This document shows positions 55,680-64,000 of a stretch of DNA of 64,000 bases, in pieces; within the stretch, counting starts at the first letter, position 1, and each line of letters begins with the position of its first letter. The stretch comes from Pyropia yezoensis (lineage: Eukaryota > Rhodophyta > Bangiophyceae > Bangiales > Bangiaceae). The notes beneath the pieces were generated by a model. It was given only the letters and a program-made list of their open reading frames with translations, ran no database searches and was not told the DNA's origin. The stretch covers positions 33,520,283 to 33,584,282 of the forward strand of contig CM020619.1 of assembly GCA_009829735.1 (NCBI GenBank). Direction: 5' to 3'. The translations under genes and the position numbers were made by a program.

Positions 55680-58600
55680 TCATGTTGAGGGAGGGCTGTT
55701 AGGGTCTATCTCATTCCGGGCACAGTACGCCCGGACCTTCTCAGCGGGAAGGTCCTCCACATACTCCCGCGTATCGTCCTTGGCTTTGTAGCCAAACCAA
55801 CGCACCCTCAACATGAGGCGGTCAGTGTCTTCATCCCATCCGTGGTCGATGAACTTATCGACCACGTACTCCTGCGGGCCCTGTTTGGCCGCAGGCAGTG
55901 AGGGGAGGCGCCACGCTTCCAAAGCACGCGCCCAAGCTGGGTCGCCTGCAGGCGGTGGTGCAACTTTGACCACGTCCTGTCCGATCACTGTGCGGACCCC
56001 ATCGTCACTTCCGATGGTGAAGCGCCGCCCATCAGTACGAAGGACCTGGTACGGCCCCTTCGTCTGGAATACCAACTTACCCCCAGTTGGGGTGTGCGAG
56101 TGTACCAGCACGCAGTCACCCTGCTCGGGGACGTGCTTAGCATTGCGCACCTTTTTGTCAAAGGTACGCTTGTAGCGCTTTTGTGCTTTGTCCATCTCAG
56201 CCCTGACTTTAGGGATGAGGTTTTCAAGCCTAGCAGCGAACTCCGCCTTACTCTCAGTAGGAGTAGGCGTACTGCCACCATCCTCCCTAGTTGGGAGCGA
56301 TCGCCGCACAGCAATAGACCGCACACGACGGGGGGTCACAAAAGCGAGGGGTACTTCCCCGGTAGATGAGTGAACCTGCGAATTGTAGGCGGTAGTAAGA
56401 ATAGAAATGCATTGGTCCCACGTCTTCACGTGCTCACTCACATAGTGGCGCAGCTGCCTAACAATAGTTTTGTTAAAGCGCTCCACCTGCCCATTAGTTT
56501 TTGGGTGGTAGGGGGTGGCATAGTTTGCCTTAACCCCCAACATATCCAGCACTCCCTGAAGCAGTACAGACGCAAATTGCGGTCCATTGTCCGATAGTGT
56601 ACTATCCGGGATGCCATACGCGGCAACCCAGTGATCTAGGAAGGCTGACACGACCGACATGGCCGTGATCTCTGCCAGTGGGATCGCTCGCGTAAGTTTC
56701 GTGAAGCGGTCACAGATGACCAGGAGGTACTGGTTGCCTTCCTCGGTCACTGGCAGTGGCCCAAGGATGTCCATCGCCAACGCGGCGAAGGGCTCCTTGG
56801 CCGGGAACAATAGCATAGCCGTACTAGGCCGCCGTTCCATCAGACGGTTCTGTGCACAACTTGTGCAGGCAGCCACCCAACTGTAGATGTCCACCACCAT
56901 GGACGGCCAGTAGTACCTGGTCCTCAGGGTCTGGTACAGTTTACTAGACCCCAGGTGTCCACCCGTGGGAGCATTATGCTCCCTCTCAAGGATACTGTCC
57001 TTGAGGGATGCGGGGACGACAAGTTGTTCGGTCCCCTGGAATACCCCCCTCCTCATGAGGAGGCCATCGTCTCCCAGAAAGAAACGCGTCTCCGCCACTG
57101 TATCCAGTGTATCCCTCTGCGACTTGCAGAAGGGATCCTCGGCCTGGGCCGTCACCACCTCGTCCAGGGACAGGGGCAAGTACTTCTTGTTCCCTGGCGC
57201 CTCGGGGTTCAACACCTGACCCGAGCGCGTGACTACCCCCCCGATGGGGATGTCCTCATCGACTGGGTTAGTGTCCAGCCCCTCGGTAGGTACCCGAGAG
57301 AGGCCGTCGGCAAGGGCATGTTGCCTGCCAGGTCGGTACTCAATGTCAAAGTTGAAGGGTGCCAGTCGCACCCTCCACCGATTGAGACGAGTGTTCGTAC
57401 AGTCCGTCTTAAAGATGAATTGCAACGCGCGGTGGTCAAAGCGGATGAGGAACTTCTCACCCTCTAGGTAGTGACGAAGTGACGTCACCGCCCACACCAC
57501 TGCGAGTCCTTCCAACTCGGTGACTCCGTAGTTCTTCTCGGCCGAGTTCAGCCCCTTACTGAAGTATCCCACCGGCAAGTACTCCTTGTCCGGCTGCTGC
57601 TGAAACAACACACAACCAAGTTGGTCGTAGCTAGCGTCCACATCCAGGATGTAGTGGCCTCCCAATCTGGGAATAGCCAGGATAGGGGGCTTCAGCAGAA
57701 GGTCCCGAAGAGTCTCAAAGGATTCCTGCTCCACCCGACTTGGGGGAGGCAGGTTCTTCGGTAGCGTTGAGCTCACTAACTCATTCAACGGCTTCGCCAC
57801 CTTGGCGAAGCCCTTGGTGAAACGTCGGTACACGTTACACATCCCGAGGAAGCTCCTCATCTGGGTCTGGGTCCGGGGATACTGAGCCTTACGGATGGCC
57901 CTCAAGTTCTTCTCGTTGACACTGAGACGCCCCGGACGGACAACATGTCCCAAGTATTCCACCTCTTGAGTGAAGGGGTGGCGCTTACTCGCCTTCAGTG
58001 ACACACCGGCGTCAGCAAGTAGCTTGAACGCCTTGCCAAGATGGCCAATGTGTTCCTCCGGACTTCGGGAGAACACAATGATATCGTCTAGGTACACAAG
58101 ACAGATCTGCCACCGTACTCCGGCCAGAATCATGTCCATAGCGCGCTGGAAAGTTGCCGGCGCGTTACACAGACCAAACGGCAGACGCTTGCACTGGTAG
58201 GTACCACAGTGACAGGTAAAGGTAGTTTTATGCCTGTCCTCCGGGGCAGTGGGAATTTGCCAATACCCCGCGTTACAGTCCAGGGTAGAGAACACGTTCG
58301 CCTCCCCCTGAGAGTCCAGACAGTCGTCCATCCTAGGTAGGGGATAACTGTCCTTCACCGTGCTCTCGTTGAGCTTACGGTAGTCGATACAGAACCGGGG
58401 GGTCCGATCAACTTTGGGGACGATAACCACCGGAATCGCCCACTCGGCGTTACTGGCCTCGATCACATCGAGGGCCTCCATGCGAGCAACTTGCTCCTTA
58501 ACGAGGGCCCTTGAACGAGGTCCTCCCCTATACGGTTGTTGGCGTATAGGGGGTGCACCGGGCTTCAACTCGATCCGGTGTTGGGTGGCTATCATGAGTC

Positions 58601-59663
58601 CCAATTGACCATCCCACAACTTGTGATATTGGTCCAAGAGGCGTTCAACTTGAACCCTCAACCTGGGGGGGACACCCTCCATGTTCACATGGGGCCGAGG
58701 AGAGGCGGCCGACTTGGCTTGACGCTTCTCCTTTCCGGACTTCGGGTCGCTACTTGCGCCCGCGTCGAGGGTGACCGCTACTACCGGTCCCTCGTGTTGG
58801 TCGATATAGCCGAACTTAGCTCCCGACTTGAAGTACTGGGGCGACGAGCTCAGGTTCATCACCTGGATCCTCCTCGGGACTCCGGCTTTGGAGTCCATCG
58901 TGCCAAGGGCAACATGCACTTGGTGCTTGCGAGCAAGACGGGGGTAAGGGTGTACCAACCCGTTCCCCGTATAATCAGTTACAACATCAACGTGCGCCAC
59001 CGAGTTGGGGGGCAACGTGACTTTACGGGCTAGACGCAGGGTAGCAGTAAACCCTTCCCTCACAGAGCAAACAGGCTTCGACTGTGAGACTGTCACAGGA
59101 GCCACAGACTTTCCCTTACCAAGGATGGGGATAGTCTCCCCATTCATCAACTTGACCCAGTACTCAGGGCCACAAATCAAAGGCACTTGTGTTACGACAT
59201 AAGGGGTACCCAGAAGCAGGGGTACCGATATATTCTCAACTACACCATAGGTCACGTCGACCTCATGGGTCCCCAACCTAGTTGGTAGGGTCACGGCACC
59301 AACGATGGGAAGTACCCCACCATTGATGTCAATCAGATGGTCAGCTTTGGACCTCCAGCGTTGGAGCTTCACCTCCTTTGGTAATAGCGACTTGCGTATC
59401 AAGGAGGCTCCTGACCCGGTATCAAGTACGATACAGGCACAACAGGCGCGGCCGGGGGCAAGTTGCACCCGTCCAGCCACCTGGAAGTTCTCACCCGTCA
59501 GCACCGCGATGACCCGACGTGGGTTTACGTTCTTGGGGAGTCCTACCCGAGGTGGGCGGACTCCCTTAGGTCGCCGCAGTATCCGGCACGGTTGGTTCGT
59601 CCTCTTGACCCACTTGGCCGAGGCTGCCGTTGTGAGCTTCGGACGACCAGCTCCAACGGTCAT
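55680..59663 (-). CDS. Family B inner copy pol (1327 codons)
   Basis: One open frame from ATG 59663 (MTVGAGRPKL). Domains in order: protease (LDTGSGASLIR), reverse transcriptase (CIDYRKLN; LPFGLCNAPATFQRAMD; VYLDDIIVFSRS), RNase H (LDVDASYDQL, LADGLSRVP), integrase zinc-binding finger (HNAPTGGHLG ... CTSCAQ), D,D-E core (MDILGPLPV, TLSDNGPQF, NGQVERFNKTIV) and a chromodomain-like end (LRVRWFGYKAKDDTREYVED). The start overlaps the gag stop as ATGA. Expression probably depends on re-initiation after gag or on frameshifting, which other Ty3/gypsy elements use. Confidence 0.95.
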   Translation of the reverse strand: MTVGAGRPKLTTAASAKWVKRTNQPCRILRRPKGVRPPRVGLPKNVNPRRVIAVLTGENFQVAGRVQLAPGRACCACIVLDTGSGASLIRKSLLPKEVKLQRWRSKADHLIDINGGVLPIVGAVTLPTRLGTHEVDVTYGVVENISVPLLLGTPYVVTQVPLICGPEYWVKLMNGETIPILGKGKSVAPVTVSQSKPVCSVREGFTATLRLARKVTLPPNSVAHVDVVTDYTGNGLVHPYPRLARKHQVHVALGTMDSKAGVPRRIQVMNLSSSPQYFKSGAKFGYIDQHEGPVVAVTLDAGASSDPKSGKEKRQAKSAASPRPHVNMEGVPPRLRVQVERLLDQYHKLWDGQLGLMIATQHRIELKPGAPPIRQQPYRGGPRSRALVKEQVARMEALDVIEASNAEWAIPVVIVPKVDRTPRFCIDYRKLNESTVKDSYPLPRMDDCLDSQGEANVFSTLDCNAGYWQIPTAPEDRHKTTFTCHCGTYQCKRLPFGLCNAPATFQRAMDMILAGVRWQICLVYLDDIIVFSRSPEEHIGHLGKAFKLLADAGVSLKASKRHPFTQEVEYLGHVVRPGRLSVNEKNLRAIRKAQYPRTQTQMRSFLGMCNVYRRFTKGFAKVAKPLNELVSSTLPKNLPPPSRVEQESFETLRDLLLKPPILAIPRLGGHYILDVDASYDQLGCVLFQQQPDKEYLPVGYFSKGLNSAEKNYGVTELEGLAVVWAVTSLRHYLEGEKFLIRFDHRALQFIFKTDCTNTRLNRWRVRLAPFNFDIEYRPGRQHALADGLSRVPTEGLDTNPVDEDIPIGGVVTRSGQVLNPEAPGNKKYLPLSLDEVVTAQAEDPFCKSQRDTLDTVAETRFFLGDDGLLMRRGVFQGTEQLVVPASLKDSILEREHNAPTGGHLGSSKLYQTLRTRYYWPSMVVDIYSWVAACTSCAQNRLMERRPSTAMLLFPAKEPFAALAMDILGPLPVTEEGNQYLLVICDRFTKLTRAIPLAEITAMSVVSAFLDHWVAAYGIPDSTLSDNGPQFASVLLQGVLDMLGVKANYATPYHPKTNGQVERFNKTIVRQLRHYVSEHVKTWDQCISILTTAYNSQVHSSTGEVPLAFVTPRRVRSIAVRRSLPTREDGGSTPTPTESKAEFAARLENLIPKVRAEMDKAQKRYKRTFDKKVRNAKHVPEQGDCVLVHSHTPTGGKLVFQTKGPYQVLRTDGRRFTIGSDDGVRTVIGQDVVKVAPPPAGDPAWARALEAWRLPSLPAAKQGPQEYVVDKFIDHGWDEDTDRLMLRVRWFGYKAKDDTREYVEDLPAEKVRAYCARNEIDPNSPPST

Positions 59664-61609
59664 TCGTTTCCCACCGACTTGGCGTCCGAATCTGAGGACG
59701 AAGGGGAAGACGACGAGTCCGAGGACGACGTGTCCGCCCCCTTCGCCGAGGGTGTGGCGACCGCCACCACCGGTCGAGACCCACCCTCGCGGCGTGAACG
59801 TACTTCGTTCGTAGCCGACTTCTTACTCGCATTCCTAACAAGTTGTTGGATGCGTTTACTCAACTTGGGGCAATCATATGCCCAGTGTCCATCGGAGTTG
59901 CAGTTCCAACACCGATGGTCAGTTCCCGGAGGGATCTTCCCAACTGGGGAAGACGAAAAGATACCCTGGGAATTTCCCACGGCAGCTACCACCCTCTCCT
60001 TGCGGATTCGGCGCGCCTGCCTCAGCTCTCTGGCCTGGCGCGCCTCCTCACGTTCCTTGGCCAACTCGGCCTGACGCTCCTGGCGTTGCTCCTCCCACAA
60101 TTTGCGGTAGGCCTCGCCTCTGCGGTAGGCGAACCTAGCCAACTCGGCCAGGGTCGCCCGGGCAGTGTTGTGCTCCCGGGTCTCCATCCGGACTGACCAA
60201 TGGAGTCCCTCCACAAACCGACTCTTCACCACAGCTTGTGGATGAAGAAACCCACAAAGATTGTTGAGCTTACGGACTCGCTCCGCAAAGGATAACTCGT
60301 CCTCCGCCTCTTCCTGATGGGCTTCCGTAAACTCCTCGACTTGAGAAGCCAGCGCCGCTTCATCAACCATGGCTCTCAACAACCATTTGACGAGCTCCAA
60401 ATAGGACGTCACCTCCCCAGCGCCTCCACTTGAGGAGCTGGGCATGACGGACATAAGTTCTGTCCGCAGGTCTCCCTTCGTAAACTCCTGTAGCATGTAG
60501 AAAGCCATGCCTTCACTTATGGCATTGTCGTCACAGGCTTTTGTGAAACGACGTAGGAACTCAAAGACACGGAGGGGGGGAGTTCCATCCCACTCCGCTT
60601 TGTGCCCAAAAGAGTGAAGTGCATTCTTCTTGGCACGGCCCATGGCTCGGGCCTGGTCAGGACCATACGCCACCGACTTGTTGTGGAGGGCGTAGGTCTC
60701 ACAGTCAAAGGTCCTCTGGTAGACCGGGTTGGCTACCTGGATCTTGGGCGGCACCTCACGTTGAGGGAACAGCCGCTGTGGCACTGGGGTAAGTTGACCC
60801 TCAGTGCCTGTAGTCCGGCGCGGCGCGCTTGGTGTAGCCGCCGGCGTTTCCGGGGGATGGGACTCCCGCGTGAAGGGCGTACGCCCCACCGAGTATGGTG
60901 TGGCTCCCTCGTTGGGAGTCACAGGTGTCGCCCCCTGTTCGGGGCGACCAGAGGTCGGCGTGAGGAGGGATTCCCCCGGCGCCTGCGGGCTCGAAAGCCC
61001 CGATCCGGTCTGGACATTAAGGCCATCTGGCAAACTCGCCACAATCTGATTCAAAATTGTATTCGTCATCGTGACCACCAGGTCCGGCAAAGTCTGCCGC
61101 AATACATTGGTCGCCTCCCGACGGACAGTTTCCGCGAGGAGGGGATTGACGACTCCAGTTGAGTCTCGGTCCGCCTCCGGGAGTCCACCTGAGGGGTAAC
61201 CACGTTCCTCAGGGGTCTCAACCGGGGGCATGGGCGCGAGCCCGCCGCCGACCAACGGAGGTCCGCCGTCCTCCGAAAGCCTATTTGGCGACGGCTCCAA
61301 GCCAAAGTTGGCTCCAACCCGAGTGGAACCCGCGGGGACAGTCCTCACCCCTTGGGACGTTCCCGTTGAGTGTACCACACGGTGGCCAGACTTCGGCCCA
61401 CCCACATCAGAAGTGTCACCCGAGTGAACTCCCGACTGAGTCGGGGTGGCCTGTTGCCCGCCCGCACTTCCAGTCCTGCTGGCTTGAGGGACCTCTAGTC
61501 CCTCTGCGACCCCAGGTAAACCCACCTGTGTCTCACCAGTATTCAAAGGCACTGAAGTACGTGCGTCACTCGTGTACTCCCCGGACGACGGGGGGTCCGA
61601 ACTAGCCAT
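59660..61609 (-). CDS. Family B inner copy gag (649 codons)
   Basis: ATG 61609 (MASSDPPSSGEYTSDAR) to TGA 59660-59662. The low-complexity N-terminal half carries many Thr/Pro repeats. The capsid-like part (residues about 315-440) contains DCETYALHNK, PLRVFEFLRRF and GEVTSYLELVKWLLRAMVDE. A charged helix (EERQ/REEARQARELRQ) follows, then one CCHC knuckle CWNCNSDGHWAYDC, and an acidic Ser tail (SSSDSSSSPSSSDSD). It resembles family A gag in the capsid part only. Confidence 0.94.
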   Translation of the reverse strand: MASSDPPSSGEYTSDARTSVPLNTGETQVGLPGVAEGLEVPQASRTGSAGGQQATPTQSGVHSGDTSDVGGPKSGHRVVHSTGTSQGVRTVPAGSTRVGANFGLEPSPNRLSEDGGPPLVGGGLAPMPPVETPEERGYPSGGLPEADRDSTGVVNPLLAETVRREATNVLRQTLPDLVVTMTNTILNQIVASLPDGLNVQTGSGLSSPQAPGESLLTPTSGRPEQGATPVTPNEGATPYSVGRTPFTRESHPPETPAATPSAPRRTTGTEGQLTPVPQRLFPQREVPPKIQVANPVYQRTFDCETYALHNKSVAYGPDQARAMGRAKKNALHSFGHKAEWDGTPPLRVFEFLRRFTKACDDNAISEGMAFYMLQEFTKGDLRTELMSVMPSSSSGGAGEVTSYLELVKWLLRAMVDEAALASQVEEFTEAHQEEAEDELSFAERVRKLNNLCGFLHPQAVVKSRFVEGLHWSVRMETREHNTARATLAELARFAYRRGEAYRKLWEEQRQERQAELAKEREEARQARELRQARRIRKERVVAAVGNSQGIFSSSPVGKIPPGTDHRCWNCNSDGHWAYDCPKLSKRIQQLVRNASKKSATNEVRSRREGGSRPVVAVATPSAKGADTSSSDSSSSPSSSDSDAKSVGNE

Positions 61610-61728
61610 GTTGGCTAACGATCCGTATGACGCGGTCCAAGTCCACCGTTCCTCTGAGACAGAGGGCCCCCTACACCCGGGTGCACCCGGAGGTAAAGTT
61701 TACCTCTGTCCCCTGCTGCTCCACCAAA

Positions 61729-62196
61729 TGTGGCAAAAACCACTTGCACACACGACACCCTAGTTGGGGCGGTGTACAAGGGCTGCCTCCCGTGTCGGGG
61801 GAACCGGAAGAAGTGCAAGTCGCACACACTCTGTCCCTGTTGTGGGGCAAACCCCCCACTGACAAACAAGAGGATGGTGTGTGGTACAACAGTTTCTTGG
61901 TCGGGACGGGGACGCAGGGCCAAGCCCCGCTGTCCCTCTCTTATCCCCCCAGGGTCCACTCAGAATCTCGCCACTCAGAATCTCCCACCCCAGCACCTGC
62001 CCACCGGGCCACACGAAAATTCAAGACGATAAATGCAGAAAACCCTCAAATCCAAGTTGGATTTACTACTAAGCTAACTATCCCAAACTTAGGGAATATG
62101 GACCCAAATGCAGGGGGAGGAACGGATCAGGCTAGTGGCCTGCCGCCCCTTGCATGGCACGTGTTGCCCCCCTACCTGGGGGTCAATACTGCCACA
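61729..62196 (-). repeat. Family B inner-copy 5' LTR (468 bp)
   Basis: TGTGGCAAAAACC...ACTGCCACA. On its left, on the minus strand, lies the primer-binding site TGGTGGAGCAGCAGGGG; on its right, hAT DNA resumes with GTAGATTTC. Confidence 0.93.
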
Positions 62197-62373
62197 GTAG
62201 ATTTCATGAGTAATTCTTGCCGGTTGTGTAAATATGTCAGAAGTACCCAATCCCGCCCTAGTGCACGCCCCAAAAGCTGGGGCGTGCAGGCGGGAAGCGC
62301 CCTAAAACAAGCCCGATCCCGCCCGGGGCGTGCAGCTTAGTGTACGCCCCGGGCGTGCAGCACAAGCCTACCC

Positions 62374-64000
62374 CAGGGGGTTCGATCAGATTCGCGCCCG
62401 AAACAAGCGCCCTCCCGAGAATGAAATATTGTCCGCCGGCGGATGAAATTACCGAAAATATGGCTCGTCCGCGGGGGTCGCCCCCCCCCCCCCCGGTGCG
62501 CTCTGGGGGCCTCCGTGGCTTCCGGTGGGGTGCCGGGGGATGGCTACATAGCTCCTGTGCCTCGAAACGTTTCCTTTCGGGTCTCAGCCACCCGTCTGTG
62601 ATGACACTACCTTCGACCTTGTTGTGGCGGGCCTCCCCCCGTATGTACCAGACTGTGCCTACTGCACTCCTGTGACGCCGTTTTCATCACGCCTCACCGT
62701 CCCCAGCACTGTCGACACAAGCGCGCGGAGGCCACCTTTGCCGCAGTCCTTTTCATCCCCGTGACACCTCACGCCGTTCTCCTTCGGGGTTGCCGTCCCA
62801 TGACTCTCCACCACGTCCAGTTCGCATGCCATGGTCGCGGCAGCAGAAGCGCTGTCTTCGGACAGCGGCCGTGCCCCTCAGCGGCACTTCACAAACGAGC
62901 CATGGTCGTATTCTTGTCTGATATGTATGACATCCCAATTGTTCCCACCCGCCGTCATCCATGTCCACCCCTGCTCTCTCTATGGAAAAAAGCGCCACCC
63001 GTTAAGTGTCAGAAGCCGCGCCGGGGCAACCTTTCAGATGGTCACAGGCCAGAGACGTCTTTCCATCTGAAAAGCTTTCATTGCAACTCACACCAGAATC
63101 GAACAGGGTCCCCACGATCAGCGACCAACAAAAGGAACGACCTCCACCCACCACTCAGCACTTCCCCAGTGTCTGTAGCCAAGTCCAACCCACAAGAGCC
63201 TTCCCCACCCACTGAACCGTCTCCATCCCGCCAACGCCCGCACATCTTCTCCAGCAGCGCCCTCCCCAACCTGCTGTCCCGTGGCGACACCAAGCGGACC
63301 TCACACCAGGTACAGACCCCCCCGACACCTCGTGGTGCACCTTGTACTGGTGATGAGCGACCTCTAGGCGCCCATGCCCACGTCTCCGACAGCTGCCCTC
63401 CCCCCCCTTGCACCTTCAGCTGCGCCAGCAACCACCTCAACTACGGCTTTAGCATTTCACCCTCAGAAGCCACCACACCGTGCCAGCGCACCCCACCCAA
63501 GGAAGGCCCATGCCGGTCGGATGCGCGAAGTGGGCGAAGTGGGAGACCAAGGAAGAAGCCGCCTGCATTCTCGACAGTTCGTCCCCGCTCGGACCACGGC
63601 AGATCGTACCAACCCGCCGCATAGCGCATAAAGCGCTAACCCTAGTACTAACCCTAAGGGCATACCTGCCCACGTGGACTAACGGGGAGACTAAAACAAG
63701 GCCACGTATTGGTTTTCGGTATTCAAGTCCTACTTACCTTCCGTCACAACTTGAAAATCACTTGAGCCAATCAGACTCGCGAATCACCACGCGCCCGATA
63801 GTCTGTTGACTATCGGTGTGACTAACACTCGCTGCTTTGGTCACCCCGAAATGGCCGATTTCCAAAGAATGATCAGTTCCGTAAGGGGGTTCACAGCAGG
63901 ACCTCCCAGAACAGTCGCCAAGTGCGCACGCGTTCTGGGCCACAAGAATTCTCCGGCGGTGCCCACGGCCTTGGCCGAACCACATCCAACACCGCAAATC
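62374..64000. other. Right-hand flank, no gene recognised
   Basis: 1.6 kb. A plus-strand frame of 287 codons (62761-63624), Pro/Ser/His-rich, shows no domain I know and is not supported beyond being open. A perfect 9-bp hairpin with TGTT loop (CCGATAGTC, 63795-63816) is present. Confidence 0.4.
63795..63816. repeat. Perfect 9-bp hairpin with 4-base loop
   Basis: CCGATAGTC, loop TGTT, GACTATCGG. It lies in non-coding sequence, with no T run or gene end beside it, so a terminator role is not supported. Confidence 0.8.

Larger units (their letters stand above)
43439..62196 (-). mobile_element. Family B Ty3/gypsy block: outer copy interrupted by an inner copy, with an internal inversion
   Basis: Outer LTR ends TGTGGCA...TGCCACA meet hAT DNA with flanks GTACA (43434-43438) and GTAGA (62197-62201). 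The outer copy is represented by 3' LTR, antisense ORFs and integrase end (43439-47343, gag-pol on minus) and by 5' LTR, gag and most of pol (47344-52818, gag-pol on plus). The inner copy is 52819-62196 (gag-pol on minus). ACCAG at 47339-47343 and CTGGT at 52814-52818 are the inner copy's target duplication, now facing each other in inverted order. The outer copy is broken by this insertion plus about one further break; the inner copy looks whole. Confidence 0.88.
52819..62196 (-). mobile_element. Family B inner copy, 9.4 kb, looks whole
   Basis: LTRs at 52819-53286 and 61729-62196 share variants (CTCTCTTATC, GGTCCACTCAG) that separate them from the outer pair. On the minus strand the order is 5' LTR (61729-62196), primer-binding site, leader, gag, pol, then antisense ORFs on plus, purine-rich tract and 3' LTR (52819-53286). 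All reading frames are open. It inserted in the integrase region of the outer copy and was later moved next to hAT DNA by inversion. High similarity to the outer copy implies that both insertions are young. Confidence 0.9.
38420..62373 (-). mobile_element. hAT DNA transposon, about 5.2 kb without its insert, split by the family B block
   Basis: The left end CAGGGTAGGCTTGTGCTGCA (38420) is mirrored by the right end, which reads on the plus strand GCAGCACAAGCCTACCC (ending about 62373). Both ends carry repeated GGGCGTG/CACGCCC words, likely transposase-binding subterminal repeats. The body holds a 448-bp inverted repeat and a minus-strand hAT transposase. Family B DNA interrupts it at 43439-62196 with flanks GTACA/GTAGA. 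No clear 8-bp target duplication was found at the outer ends, and the last bases of the right end differ from the left. Confidence 0.8.

Noticed and set aside
43439-62196. Four LTR-like copies as tandem solo LTRs or a segmental duplication
   Set aside because: Target duplications and paired LTR variants fit two nested insertions plus an inversion better.
62761-63624. Plus-strand open frame of 287 codons
   Set aside because: No domain, low-complexity Pro/Ser/His content and no supporting context; not called as a gene.
63640-63662. Telomere-like words CTAACCCTAGTACTAACCCTAA
   Set aside because: Only two imperfect units, too few to call an interstitial telomere tract.
1-64000. CRISPR arrays, tRNA and rRNA genes, bacterial-type operons
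   Set aside because: No regularly spaced repeat-spacer pattern, no cloverleaf or rRNA sequence recognised by eye, and spliced genes show that the DNA is eukaryotic.

Overview
The window is eukaryotic nuclear DNA, very GC-rich, with few short GT-AG introns and host proteins loaded with Ala, Gly and Pro runs. An NADPH oxidase, an ACT-domain Raf-like kinase of the type known from plants and algae, a CDK5RAP3 homologue, and nested chromodomain Ty3/gypsy and hAT elements together suggest an alga. A GC-rich red alga of the Porphyra/Pyropia kind is my best guess; this is inference, and no rRNA or organelle marker is present to settle it.

Host genes occupy about 1-18 kb. In order: the 5' half of a NADPH oxidase (minus, running off the left edge); a gene-poor 5 kb stretch with a 200-bp-arm foldback (4180-4674) and a 692-bp hAT MITE with perfect 8-bp target duplications (5249-5940); a plus-strand ACT-PH-kinase gene with a polyQ amino end (about 6672-11056); an RRP8 rRNA methyltransferase (minus, 11496-13034); a CDK5RAP3/C53 homologue (plus, 14163-15966) that apparently changes frame at homopolymer runs; and a membrane-anchored ankyrin-JmjC protein (minus, 16308-17822). 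All five genes have pyrimidine-rich leaders just upstream of their ATG.

From about 19 kb the window is mostly mobile DNA. A TA-flanked element with 16-bp perfect inverted ends (19325-20796) comes first. An old, decayed Ty3/gypsy integrase-chromodomain fragment follows, split by a young 9.7-kb Ty3/gypsy element, here called family A (22285-32031; TSD TTTCA). After some hAT debris, a hAT transposon begins at 38420 and ends near 62373. It is split by an 18.8-kb block of a second Ty3/gypsy family, family B (43439-62196). Within that block one family B copy sits inside the integrase region of another (TSD CTGGT), and the orientation of the parts implies a later inversion of about 15 kb between inverted LTRs.

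The most novel signal is that both retroelement families carry, between integrase and 3' LTR and on the opposite strand, a long ORF encoding recognisably related proteins of no family I know. A second unexplained signal is that each family is studded with short perfect palindromes whose arms differ from site to site but whose centre is fixed within the family (CCTAAGG in A, CAAGTTG/CAACTTG in B).
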